Made by a program: the position numbers and the translations under genes. The notes beneath the pieces are model-generated. The model was given only the letters and a program-made list of their open reading frames with translations. It was not told the origin of the DNA and searched no databases. A stretch of DNA of 64,000 bases from Pantoea sp. A4 (GTDB lineage Bacteria; Pseudomonadota; Gammaproteobacteria; Enterobacterales; Enterobacteriaceae). The stretch lies in NCBI RefSeq assembly GCF_000295955.2, contig NZ_ALXE01000029.1:124001-188000 (forward strand), written 5' to 3'. Shown here one piece after another: positions 16,135-23,908 of this stretch (its first letter is position 1; each line of letters begins with the position of its first letter).

Positions 16135-16749
16135 TTAATCCAGCATCTTCAGGATCAGCGCCAGGCTCTGTTCTTCATGTTGCAGATTGCTGTTCTTAGC
16201 CATTACGCGCATACCAAATAACACACAGAGCAGCATTTCTGCACCCGCTTGGGCATTGATATCGGGATTGACTGAGCCGTCTTGTTGTCCCTGTTCAATC
16301 AGTTGCACCAGCCGGGTGCGGTTGCCAAGCACGACTTCACGCACGCGTTGCGCCAATGGCTCCTCTAACAGGTTTTGCTCCACGGTGCTATTTACCACCA
16401 TGCAGCCGAGGCGGCCTTGTAAGTCACGTGAGGAGTCGAAGTAAAATTGCAGGAGCTGTTTGATCGCGCTGCGTCCGTCAGGCTGATTTTCCAGGGCGTG
16501 TCGCAAAGCCTGGTGGCGTAGCTGGAGATAACGCTCAAAGACCTGCAAGAATAGTCCGTGCTTATCGCCAAAGGCTTTGTAGATGCTTCCCGCGGTTAAC
16601 TGCATGGCAGCACTGAGATCAGTGATGGAAGCGCCGTGAAATCCCTGGCGACGAAACACCAGCATGGCGTCGTCTAATGCCTGATTGAGATCAAACTCAC
16701 GTGGCCGTCCACGTTCACGTCGCGGGGTAAGAGACATTGCAAGTGCCAT
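16135..16749 (-). CDS. TetR-family transcriptional repressor
   Basis: A 204-residue one-component repressor. The N-terminal helix-turn-helix (FDLNQALDDAMLVFRRQGFH then ASITDLSAAMQLTAGSIYKAFGDKHGLF) is a clean TetR_N domain, and the rest is a ligand-binding bundle with GCMVVNST typical of the YxaF/LmrA-like branch. Two starts are possible, at 16749 and 16737 (MSLTPRRERGRP); neither has a good ribosome site. An operator copy abuts the first start, implying autoregulation, and a second copy precedes the hydrolase gene downstream. Confidence 0.92.
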   Translation of the reverse strand: MALAMSLTPRRERGRPREFDLNQALDDAMLVFRRQGFHGASITDLSAAMQLTAGSIYKAFGDKHGLFLQVFERYLQLRHQALRHALENQPDGRSAIKQLLQFYFDSSRDLQGRLGCMVVNSTVEQNLLEEPLAQRVREVVLGNRTRLVQLIEQGQQDGSVNPDINAQAGAEMLLCVLFGMRVMAKNSNLQHEEQSLALILKMLD

Positions 16750-16773
16750 TTAGGAAGTGATTGTTACCTAAAT
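16749..16773. promoter_or_regulatory. TetR-type operator upstream of the repressor gene
   Basis: Halves TTTAGGAA and TTACCTAAA surround GTGATTG. Twenty of the 25 positions are identical to the copy upstream of the hydrolase. The site touches the first possible start codon of the repressor. Confidence 0.8.
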
Positions 16774-16803
16774 GGTGCCTGAGAATATCGGCGTTGGAAA
16801 GCG

Positions 16804-17706
16804 TTATATTTTTTCCGGGAGAAGTGTCACACCCGAAGTGGGCAATAGCGGCACACGTTGCTGTAAAAACGCGTTCAGACGTTGAACGTTGGCTGAGCGC
16901 GTGGAGCGCTGCGACCACACCAGATAATAGCTGTCTCCGGTTGCTACAGCCTGCGGCCAGGGAGTGACTAACTGCCCGGACTCAAGCGCCGACTGACTCA
17001 ACAGCAGATCGCCCACGGTAATACCGTGACCACTGATGGCGGCCATATTGCCCTGTTCAAGGGTATCAAACACCTTACCCTGGTTAAGGCGTTGCGAACC
17101 TGTCATACCGCTGCGTTGTAACCAACGCCGCCAGTCACGCCGATCGGGAGAGGGATGGATAACATCGTAATTCTGTCCTGTTAGCGGGAAATCAGGCGCG
17201 CAGAGGGGAATCAACCACTCATCAAACAGCCGCTGTGCGTGGGTTTCTGCACCAAACTGCCCATCGCCCAACAAAATGGCGCAGTCAAAAGGCTCACGAT
17301 GAAAATCGATACTGTCCTTGTCCATCCATACGCTGGTTAACTGCACGCGAAAGCTTGATTCAAACTCATTAAAGGATTGAAGCGCCGGTAATAACCAACG
17401 CATGGTTAACGTGGAAGGGGCTTTCAGTCGCAGTTCGCCGTTTTGTTGCCGGAAATGCGCACAGGCACGTTCCAGTTGTTCAAATCCAGCGGCCAGTTCA
17501 GCCGCCAGTGCGCGCCCCGCGTCGCTCAAAACCACGCGCGGCCCGTGGCGATGGAATAACGTACAGTTGAACCACTCTTCCAGGGTGCGGACGTGGCGGC
17601 TTATTGCCCCTGGCGTAAGGTGCAGCAGTTGTGCTGCCTGGCTAAACGAACCCAGGCGGGCGGCGGCATCAAAAGCCCGTAGGGCGTACAGCGGAGGCAA
17701 AGACAT
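16804..17706 (-). CDS. LysR-type regulator, GcvA-like branch
   Basis: A 300-residue regulator. The N-terminal domain (LPPLYALRAFDAAARLGSFS then AAQLLHLTPGAISRHVRTLE) is of the GcvA/AmpR type, and the effector domain includes LRLKAPSTLTMRWLLPAL. It is transcribed divergently from a LysE-family exporter 108 nt away, an arrangement often seen for LysE partners such as ArgP/LysG systems, so it probably controls that exporter. The ligand is unknown. Confidence 0.92.
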   Translation of the reverse strand: MSLPPLYALRAFDAAARLGSFSQAAQLLHLTPGAISRHVRTLEEWFNCTLFHRHGPRVVLSDAGRALAAELAAGFEQLERACAHFRQQNGELRLKAPSTLTMRWLLPALQSFNEFESSFRVQLTSVWMDKDSIDFHREPFDCAILLGDGQFGAETHAQRLFDEWLIPLCAPDFPLTGQNYDVIHPSPDRRDWRRWLQRSGMTGSQRLNQGKVFDTLEQGNMAAISGHGITVGDLLLSQSALESGQLVTPWPQAVATGDSYYLVWSQRSTRSANVQRLNAFLQQRVPLLPTSGVTLLPEKI

Positions 17707-17814
17707 AAACCATCATCCATTGTGAGTATTAATCACATTGAACGTCAGTTTTTTACGTTTTGCAATCCCAGCCGAATCGCCAATACTTCGTGGCCTTATT
17801 CGGGAGAAACATGC

Positions 17815-18420
17815 ATGAACATCGCTCTGTTATTGGCTTACCTCACCGCTACGCTGCTGTTGCTGCTAACGCCAGGGCCGGTGGTGGCGCTGGTTACCGG
17901 CACTGCATTAGCACAAGGTCCGCGCCGTGCATTCGCCACCGCCATTGGCACGAATATGGCCTCACTGGTGTTGATTGCCCTGGCGGCGCTGACTTTAGCT
18001 GGCGTGGTAGCGCTTGAAGGGCGTTGGCTGGCTGTGTTGGGAACAGCAGGATCGTTGTATATCGGCTCTATGGCGTGGTCGGCATTACGCAGTGCGCCAG
18101 ATGCCACCGGCTTGCAACCGGGATTACGGGGCGGCTGGTTACGCGGGTTTCTCACCGCGATTGCAAATCCGAAAGATATTCTGTTTTTTGCCGCCTTTTT
18201 CCCACAGTTCATCGCGATTACGCCAGATCTGACACGCAGTCTGATCTGGCTCACGGTGGTGTGGCTGGTGGTGGATCTGGGCGTCCTTTCACTGCTGATT
18301 TTACTGGTACGGCGTTGGCTGCCAGGACGTCGCAGCCCATTACTGGCGCGGATCAGTGCGCTGTTCCTGCTGCTGATTGCCGTGGCAGGCGTGATATACA
18401 ACCTGCGCGAATTATTTTAA
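17815..18420 (+). CDS. LysE/RhtB-family amino acid exporter
   Basis: A 201-residue inner-membrane exporter with about six hydrophobic segments. TPGPVVALVTGTALAQGPRRA near the N terminus and LTAIANPKDILFFAAFFPQF near the middle are the LysE/RhtB signatures. The start MNIALLLAYL follows a GGAG site; an ATG 4 nt upstream is out of frame. It is divergent from a LysR regulator and ends 4 nt into the antisense of the reductase gene (convergent overlap). The substrate is probably an amino acid or a derivative, not identifiable here. Confidence 0.93.
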   Translation: MNIALLLAYLTATLLLLLTPGPVVALVTGTALAQGPRRAFATAIGTNMASLVLIALAALTLAGVVALEGRWLAVLGTAGSLYIGSMAWSALRSAPDATGLQPGLRGGWLRGFLTAIANPKDILFFAAFFPQFIAITPDLTRSLIWLTVVWLVVDLGVLSLLILLVRRWLPGRRSPLLARISALFLLLIAVAGVIYNLRELF

Positions 18421-19370
18421 AGGTCAATCACCAGTTCCGGTGAATGACTCCGTGAGCAGCAGAGTGCGATCATCTGCTGTGATGCGCATTTTTCCGCCTC
18501 GCTCTGCACGGTGTCGCGATGATCGGCCTCTCCCTGCTTCACTGGGGTCAGGCAGGCCCCGCAGAGACCCATCTCGCAGGAGAGCGGCACGGCAACGCCC
18601 TGAGCTTGCAATACCTGAGCGATGGTGCTGTCCGCAGGCACCGGCCAGCGCTGTCCCGTGGATGTCAGCGTCACGTGAAACACATTATCCCCTGGTGCCG
18701 CAGCCACGGAGGGCACTGGCGCAAAGGCTTCACTGCAAATTTGTTCCGGCTGCCATCCATATGCCATAGCGATCTCCTGCATACGCGCCATAAAGCCAGC
18801 CGGGCCACACAGGTAAATCCGGGCGAGTGGCTGTGGATGCATCAGTGATTCCACACTGTGTTGTCGTGGGCTAAAGCCTTCACTACTACACCAGAAAGTG
18901 CAGTCGTGCTGGTATAACGCCTCGGCAAAAGCAATATCCTGGCGTTCCCGGACGTAATAGTGCAATTCACACGGTTGCCCGTTTGCACGCAGTTGGTCGG
19001 CCATCGCATACAGTGGCGTAATCCCAATACCGGCCGCCAGTAAAATCGTTTTGGGTGTTTCTAACAGGGGAAACAGGTTGCGTGGCGGTGAAATGCTCAG
19101 CTCATCACCGGGGCGCAGTTTTTCATGAATAAAGCGTGAGCCGCCGCGAGACGCTGACTCTTTGGCGACACAAATCATATAGGTTTGCGCATCACGCGCG
19201 CTGCCGGTTAAAGAGTATTGCCGCACCATACCATTGCCAAGGTGCACATCGATGTGCGCACCGGGAGTCCAGGCCGGCAAGGGAACTCCATCAATAGAAG
19301 CGAGTGTGACGGCGAGGTTGTGCCGTCCCTGGCACCACATTCCCTCGACTCTGACGCGTAATGTCTGCAT
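18417..19370 (-). CDS. Oxygenase reductase component, VanB-like (FMN, NAD, 2Fe-2S)
   Basis: A 317-residue phthalate-dioxygenase-reductase-type flavoprotein that passes electrons from NAD(P)H to the neighbouring Rieske oxygenase. Domains run in the VanB order. First comes an FMN barrel (AHIDVHLGNGMVRQYSLTG), then NAD binding (TILLAAGIGITPLYAM and YLCGPAGFM), and last a plant-type ferredoxin with SCEMGLCGACLTPV and the final cysteine in ALCCSRS. Stop and start are 12 nt apart from the oxygenase gene, which lies upstream in the same operon. The aromatic substrate is unknown; vanillate is one option among many. Confidence 0.92.
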   Translation of the reverse strand: MQTLRVRVEGMWCQGRHNLAVTLASIDGVPLPAWTPGAHIDVHLGNGMVRQYSLTGSARDAQTYMICVAKESASRGGSRFIHEKLRPGDELSISPPRNLFPLLETPKTILLAAGIGITPLYAMADQLRANGQPCELHYYVRERQDIAFAEALYQHDCTFWCSSEGFSPRQHSVESLMHPQPLARIYLCGPAGFMARMQEIAMAYGWQPEQICSEAFAPVPSVAAAPGDNVFHVTLTSTGQRWPVPADSTIAQVLQAQGVAVPLSCEMGLCGACLTPVKQGEADHRDTVQSEAEKCASQQMIALCCSRSHSPELVIDL

Positions 19371-19382
19371 GTTTCACCTCCG

Positions 19383-20414
19383 TTAAACGAGGAAAAATTC
19401 GCCGAAGCCCATTTTTTTCAGACCACGTCGATAAGCAATCGAACTGCGGTCTGCCGGAATATGGGCTTCGAGGGTCAGATCCAACGGCAGCCGTTCTGGG
19501 CGCTGTGTTTCTACCATCAAACGATCTTCTTCAAACACTTTGTGATTGAAAGCATGGACGTCTTCTACCGGCACATGCAGATCGAAATTGCGCGCCAGCG
19601 GAGCAAACATACGGGTCTTTCTGGCGGACACCGGTGATGCCGCATTCATGATCACCAGGCGAGCGGTTCCAGGGAAATGGATGGTCAGCGTCGCGGTAAA
19701 CGGTAAGTGCATTTCAAAATGGCGTAACCATTCGAACCCTTCAGGAGCCTGATGCTCTGAGCTGGCGGGATAGTTGCCCACGCTACTCCAGTAATCCACC
19801 ACAAAACCCGTGGGTGTCTCGACGGCGTTATAGGGCGGAACTTCCTGATTATCCGGATCGGCGAAGGTTTCAGTATGAATCCACGCAAAGTGTGCGACAT
19901 CGAGAAAACCTTCAACCTGGCGACCGGCAAAACCGTCTACGTCAAACGGTGGGCAGTTAATCTGCTGAAAACCCTCATCGACCCAGTGCGGCATTTGCGG
20001 CAACGGGGCGGGTGATTCTGCATCAGGTGCCATACAGACCCACACCAGGCCAAAGCGCTCCTCAACCGCATAGGTGATCAGGTTCAGCTTGGCGGGTATC
20101 GGCTGATTGGGGCTGGAAGGGATGCGATTGCAGCGGCCATCGTCACCGAAGCGCAGGCCGTGATAAGGACAGATTACGCCCTCTTCATCGTGGAATCCCA
20201 GCGTTAAAGGCACACCACGATGGGGGCAGACATCCCGGGCTACAACCACCTTGCCATGGATCCGATAAACCACTAACTGTTCGTCCAGCAGCACGGCTTT
20301 GGTTGGCTGCGGCCCAACATCGCAAGAGCGGGCGACCGGATGCCACTGCTGGGCCAGACGCAGCCAATCGTCTGGTTCGAATGTGCAATGGGCTGGAGGG
20401 GCAAGTGTTGTCAT
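19383..20414 (-). CDS. Rieske aromatic ring-hydroxylating oxygenase, alpha subunit (VanA-like)
   Basis: A 343-residue terminal oxygenase. The start MTTLAPPAH is chosen for its AAGGAAG site. The Rieske centre is CPHRG (Cys63, His65) with CPYHG (Cys82, His85). The mononuclear iron site is FLDVAHFAWIHTE with His174 and His179 and bridging Asp171. The size and two-component layout with a VanB-like reductase suggest an O-demethylase or small-aromatic monooxygenase, not a biphenyl-type dioxygenase. A LysR gene diverges from it and probably regulates it. Confidence 0.92.
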   Translation of the reverse strand: MTTLAPPAHCTFEPDDWLRLAQQWHPVARSCDVGPQPTKAVLLDEQLVVYRIHGKVVVARDVCPHRGVPLTLGFHDEEGVICPYHGLRFGDDGRCNRIPSSPNQPIPAKLNLITYAVEERFGLVWVCMAPDAESPAPLPQMPHWVDEGFQQINCPPFDVDGFAGRQVEGFLDVAHFAWIHTETFADPDNQEVPPYNAVETPTGFVVDYWSSVGNYPASSEHQAPEGFEWLRHFEMHLPFTATLTIHFPGTARLVIMNAASPVSARKTRMFAPLARNFDLHVPVEDVHAFNHKVFEEDRLMVETQRPERLPLDLTLEAHIPADRSSIAYRRGLKKMGFGEFFLV

Positions 20415-20557
20415 GGGAGGCTTCCTTTTTTTGCTCACATAAATCCGGTGTCAGGCACCGGTAAAATGATTGTCAGTGCATTTTGTACGGATTAAGGTGT
20501 TTACATCCATCAGCAAGAATTCACTTATGTGTTGCAAAAAACAGTACAGGAGTTGCC

Positions 20558-21466
20558 GTGAGTCCATTTTCTCGCTTTGCGCATTATTTTGCCGAAGTCG
20601 CCCGCAGCGGTAGCCTGCGGAAAGCGGCTGAGCGGCTTCATGTCTCTGCTTCGGCAATCAACCGGCAAATCCTGCAAGCGGAGGTCGAATATGGCCTGCC
20701 GCTGTTTGAGAGGTTGCCCGATGGGCTACGGATGACCACCGCGGGAGAACTCCTGCTGGATAATATTCAGCGCTGGCAGCGAGAGTTTCGCCTGACCTGC
20801 CACTATTTTGATGATATTCAGGGGGTGAAAAGGGGTCACGTTAGCGTAGGGCTGATTCAGGCGTTGAGTGATGGCTGTATGGCGGATGCCTTTGCCCGCA
20901 TTGCCAGCGACTGGCCGTGGCTACGCCTCGATCTTTCGGTGGGGGACAGTTTGTCAATCAGCCAGCGCATTCGGCAGGCTGAAATCGACTTTGGTCTGGT
21001 GCTCGATCCTGAAGGGCAAAGTGGCCTGGATGTCCTGGCATTTGCTGAAATGCCCATGGGTGTGGTGTTGCCGACCGGACATGAATTGGCGGAACGCGCC
21101 AGTCTGTCACCTGGCGAACTCAGTGAGGAACGCCATATTATTCCCGGTGAGCCGCTCGTGGTTTATGACCGGGTGCGTTTGCTCTACCGGCATCATAGCC
21201 TGGCACCCGAAAATGCGATTGTGTGCAATGACATCCGGCTGATCAAATCGCTGGTTCGCCAGCGTGCCGGTGTGGCGGTATTAAGCTTGCTGGATGTGCT
21301 GGAAGAGGTTAAACAGCAGCAGCTCTATTTTGTCCCGTTGAAAGGGCAACTGATTCGCCCTCTGACGCTGGCGCTATGTACTGCACCTTCTCGCCAGCTT
21401 TCGCGTGCTGCGCAGATGACAATCAAAGCCATCAGCGGGGAGATTGAACGCCTGAATACCCGTTAA
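20558..21466 (+). CDS. LysR-type regulator, divergent from the Rieske oxygenase
   Basis: A 302-residue regulator starting at GTG with AGGAG 6 nt upstream; longer upstream codons are not LysR-like. The N-terminal helix-turn-helix is SLRKAAERLHVSASAINRQI; VSVGLIQALSDGC starts the effector domain, followed by LVLPEG-like strands and a C-terminal LTLALCTAPSRQLS. The divergent position makes it the likely activator of the oxygenase/reductase pair. A terminator hairpin follows within 15 nt and is shared with the next minus-strand gene. Confidence 0.92.
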   Translation: MSPFSRFAHYFAEVARSGSLRKAAERLHVSASAINRQILQAEVEYGLPLFERLPDGLRMTTAGELLLDNIQRWQREFRLTCHYFDDIQGVKRGHVSVGLIQALSDGCMADAFARIASDWPWLRLDLSVGDSLSISQRIRQAEIDFGLVLDPEGQSGLDVLAFAEMPMGVVLPTGHELAERASLSPGELSEERHIIPGEPLVVYDRVRLLYRHHSLAPENAIVCNDIRLIKSLVRQRAGVAVLSLLDVLEEVKQQQLYFVPLKGQLIRPLTLALCTAPSRQLSRAAQMTIKAISGEIERLNTR

Positions 21467-21472
21467 AAGGCA

Positions 21473-21497
21473 TAAAAAAAGCCGCCTTGCGGCGGCT
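21473..21497. terminator. Terminator between LysR and the DUF1471 genes
   Basis: AGCCGCC pairs with GGCGGCT around a TTGC loop, next to seven A residues on the plus strand (a T run for the minus strand). It mainly ends transcription of the DUF1471 gene. Confidence 0.8.
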
Positions 21498-21514
21498 AAA
21501 TCAACAGAGGGATA

Positions 21515-21730
21515 TTATTTGTACAGCTCAGCGGTCATGTGCACGCCGTTATTGAAATTCGCTTCGGTGATTTTGTAGTTCGCACCTTCTTGCTGTGCCT
21601 GAGCAGCGATTTTTGCTTCTGCGCCATCCAGGGTTGAGCTGGTTGCAGTCACGCTCTGGGCGAAGCTGCCGAAAGAGATCAGTGACAGAGCAGCAACGGT
21701 AGCTAATGACAATGTTTTGATAGTTTTCAT
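21515..21730 (-). CDS. DUF1471 (YdgH/BhsA/McbA-like) periplasmic protein, copy 1
   Basis: A 71-residue secreted protein. The signal peptide MKTIKTLSLATVAALSLISF ends at FGSFAQ, and the mature part is one DUF1471 domain (STLDGAEAKIAAQAQQEGA, YKITEANFNNGVHMTAELYK). BhsA and McbA in E. coli affect biofilm formation and stress survival. AAGGAT precedes the ATG by 7-8 nt. A close relative lies 141 nt upstream on the same strand, so this is a recent tandem duplication. Confidence 0.93.
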   Translation of the reverse strand: MKTIKTLSLATVAALSLISFGSFAQSVTATSSTLDGAEAKIAAQAQQEGANYKITEANFNNGVHMTAELYK

Positions 21731-21871
21731 GGTCGGTATCCTTAATTTTGCGTTTTGCTTATCAGGTTCAGGCTGTGTGCCTGCGATGAAGTGATGATAA
21801 CCTATGTTACTATTAGTGTGTTATCAATTAGTGCGGTTATCATTTCATCGTGTTTTTATCATTCTTTGCGA

Positions 21872-22081
21872 TTATTTTGTCAGTTCAGCGGTCATGTGCA
21901 CGCGGTTACCGCTGTAAGCTTCAGTAATTTTGTACTGGCTGCCTGCCTGATGTGCCTGAGCGGCAATTTTGGCTTCTGCACCATCCAGCGTAGAACTGGT
22001 TGCGCTGATGGTTTGAGCAAAACCCGCCGCAGAGAACAGTGAGAGCGCTGAAACTACAACTAAAGTTTTGATGTTTTTCAT
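21872..22081 (-). CDS. DUF1471 (YdgH/BhsA/McbA-like) periplasmic protein, copy 2
   Basis: A 69-residue paralogue of its downstream neighbour, with the signal peptide MKNIKTLVVVSALSLFSAAG and cleavage near FAQ. STLDGAEAKIAAQA is identical in both copies; the tail differs (YSGNRVHMTAELTK). MKNIK is preferred over the ATG two codons earlier because the GAGGAA site is then correctly spaced. The long AT-rich gap between copies suggests separate promoters. Confidence 0.92.
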   Translation of the reverse strand: MKNIKTLVVVSALSLFSAAGFAQTISATSSTLDGAEAKIAAQAHQAGSQYKITEAYSGNRVHMTAELTK

Positions 22082-22231
22082 GGTCATTTCCTCAGAAGAT
22101 ATTGTTTGTTGTAAGGCGTTTCGCCTTGATGTAGGAAATGATAGGCCTGAACTGGCAAGGTTAAAAGCTGAACGATTTGCTGAACTAATTCAGTTAATTT
22201 GAATGATTTTTAGGCGAGTTCAGATCAGAGG

Positions 22232-22590
22232 CTAGCAGGAGAGTGCTGCCTCAATTTCAGCGCGACATTGCATCAATGCAGCTAATAACCGCGAACGCTG
22301 TTCGCTAAAACGTTGAGCGGGCACTGCAATGGATAAAGCATAGCGCTCTCCTGGTCCGGTCCTTAAGCTCACGGCAATACCACAGACGCCACGCGCGTGT
22401 TCTTCAATATCAGTAGCGTAGCGCTGAGTGCGGGTAACGATGAGATCGGCAAGGATCGCTTCGGGTGTCTCCAGACTCAATGACGTGCGTTTCTCTGGCT
22501 GTGGGCTAAGCAGTTGCAGAACCTCTTTGTCACCAGGACTTTTCGCGGGAAGCAGGTGGGGGAGGAAGAGCGAAATCCGCGCAAGCGGGA
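22232..22590 (-). pseudogene. C-terminal fragment of an IclR-family regulator
   Basis: Only the effector-binding part of an IclR regulator remains (about 115 residues), recognisable by RTQRYATDIEEHARGVCGIA, GERYALSIAVPAQRF and the closing LAALMQCRAEIEAALS. The DNA-binding half is gone; the frame runs straight into IS605-like sequence. The fragment lies on the same strand as the truncated UbiD gene beyond the element, so the lost regulator probably belonged to that aromatic-acid locus. It cannot bind DNA as it stands. Confidence 0.8.
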
Positions 22591-22604
22591 TAATGAGGGC
22601 GGTT

Positions 22605-22673
22605 CTGTTGCTCAATGTATTTCTTAATGACTTCAAGTGGCGTTCTGCCCACGCGACCCGCGAAGTGCGACGG
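22605..22673 (-). pseudogene. Remnant of a Y1/HUH transposase TnpA, C-terminal end
   Basis: Reading the minus strand gives SPSHFAGRVGRTPLEVIKKY followed by IEQQNRP. This matches the last helix of IS200/IS605 TnpA proteins, which typically reads WSPSYFA...YIEQQ. A stop codon replaces the residue before SPSHF. Only about 130 nt separate the fragment from tnpB, so most of the gene, including the catalytic Tyr and HUH motif, is gone. The element cannot move on its own. Confidence 0.6.
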
Positions 22674-22799
22674 CGATCACAGCGTATTTGGCTTCCGTGC
22701 AGGTTTATGCAGGTCTTAATGGCGCCATGTCATGTTTCTGCTGCTAACGCGATAAACTCACCTTTATTGATTTAATGTTGACCTGTAATTTAGCGCGCC

Positions 22800-23891
22800 A
22801 TGAGCATCCAGACCAAAACATTGTCAGTCAGGGTTAAAGACAAACATGCCGCCGTATTGCGGCAGATGGCCTTTGAGGTCAATCAGGTTTTTAATCTGGC
22901 AAACGAGATAACCAGAGCGGCCTACAGCAACGCGGGCGATTTTGGTGCGCAGGTTCCAAAATGGCTATCGGTGTTTGATGTTCAAAAACTGACGGCGGGG
23001 ATTCAGAAAGAACGCGGCTATACCATCGGCAGCGCGACCGTACAGGAAGTGATCGCCGAGCACGGCAAGGCACGAAAACAGTTTAAGCGTTCCAGCCTGC
23101 GCTGGCGCGTCAGTGGTGGCGCTCGCCGTTCCCTGGGCTGGGTGCCGTTTAAATCGCGGGCGGCGCAGTGGCAGAACGGCTGCGTGAAATTCGCAGGCCA
23201 CTTCTTTAAGGTCTGGGACAGCTACGGCCTGAGCGGCTATAAATTCCGCGCCGGGAGCTTTTCAGAAGACAGCCGGGGGCGCTGGTATTTCAATGTCTGC
23301 GTAGCGGTAGAAACCGCCCCGACCGCAGGCACAACCGCCGTGGGCGTAGATCTGGGATTGAAGGACTACGCCACCCCGTCAGAGGGTGAAAAGCTGGAGG
23401 CAGGGCGTTTCTATCGCGACCTGGAGCCCGCATTAGGCAAGGCGCAGCGGGCAGGCAAGAAAGCGCGAGTCCGCGCCATTCATGCCAAAATAAAGCACCG
23501 CCGCAAAGATGCCCTGCACAAGTACAGCACGGCGCTGGTAAACCGCCATGCGGCAATCTTCGTGGGCGACGTGAGCAGCAGCCAGTTAGCCAAAACCAGA
23601 ATGGCGAAGAGCGTTCTGGACGCTGGCTGGGCGATGCTCAAAACACAGCTGAAATACAAAGCGATTGCGCGGTCAGTGGTGTTTGAAGTGGTCAACGAAA
23701 GATATTCCACCCAGGCGTGTTCGTGTTGCGGGGCTATCTCCGCGAACAGTCCGAAAGGTAGAGCAGGCCTGCGAATAAGAGCATGGACTTGTTGTGAGTG
23801 CGGAATCACTCATGACCGCGACGTAAACGCCGCAAAGAACATACTCGCGGCAGGACATTGCCGTCTGGCTGCAGAAATCCCTGCCGTTTAG
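22800..23891 (+). CDS. tnpB: TnpB-family RNA-guided nuclease (IS605/IS1341 OrfB)
   Basis: A 363-residue TnpB, full length for the group. The first RuvC Asp is Asp184 in VGVDLGLKDYA and the third is Asp341 in HDRDVNAAKNIL. The zinc ribbon is ACSCCG...WTCCECG (Cys307 to Cys334). The usual second catalytic Glu of VEDL is Gly256 (FVGDVSSSQL), so the active site is either impaired or uses another Glu such as Glu300 in VNERYSTQ, as in the rearranged TnpB branch. The guide RNA should arise from the 3' end of this gene and run into the flanking UbiD gene. Confidence 0.93.
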   Translation: MSIQTKTLSVRVKDKHAAVLRQMAFEVNQVFNLANEITRAAYSNAGDFGAQVPKWLSVFDVQKLTAGIQKERGYTIGSATVQEVIAEHGKARKQFKRSSLRWRVSGGARRSLGWVPFKSRAAQWQNGCVKFAGHFFKVWDSYGLSGYKFRAGSFSEDSRGRWYFNVCVAVETAPTAGTTAVGVDLGLKDYATPSEGEKLEAGRFYRDLEPALGKAQRAGKKARVRAIHAKIKHRRKDALHKYSTALVNRHAAIFVGDVSSSQLAKTRMAKSVLDAGWAMLKTQLKYKAIARSVVFEVVNERYSTQACSCCGAISANSPKGRAGLRIRAWTCCECGITHDRDVNAAKNILAAGHCRLAAEIPAV

Positions 23892-23908
23892 GGCGGGGAG
23901 GATGTCAA

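Larger units (their letters stand above)
22590..23908. mobile_element. IS605/IS1341-like element with tnpB and a tnpA remnant
   Basis: The element contains a complete plus-strand tnpB and a decayed minus-strand tnpA end. Its right end is placed just after GGGCGGGGAGGATGTCAA, a common end sequence of this IS group, and directly abuts the stop codon of the UbiD-like gene. The left end is approximate and lies where IclR coding stops. No target duplication is expected for this single-strand transposition family. Confidence 0.75.

Noticed and set aside
22800..23908. Complete autonomous IS605 element
   Set aside because: Only the C-terminal end of tnpA remains, with a stop codon, so the element is not autonomous.
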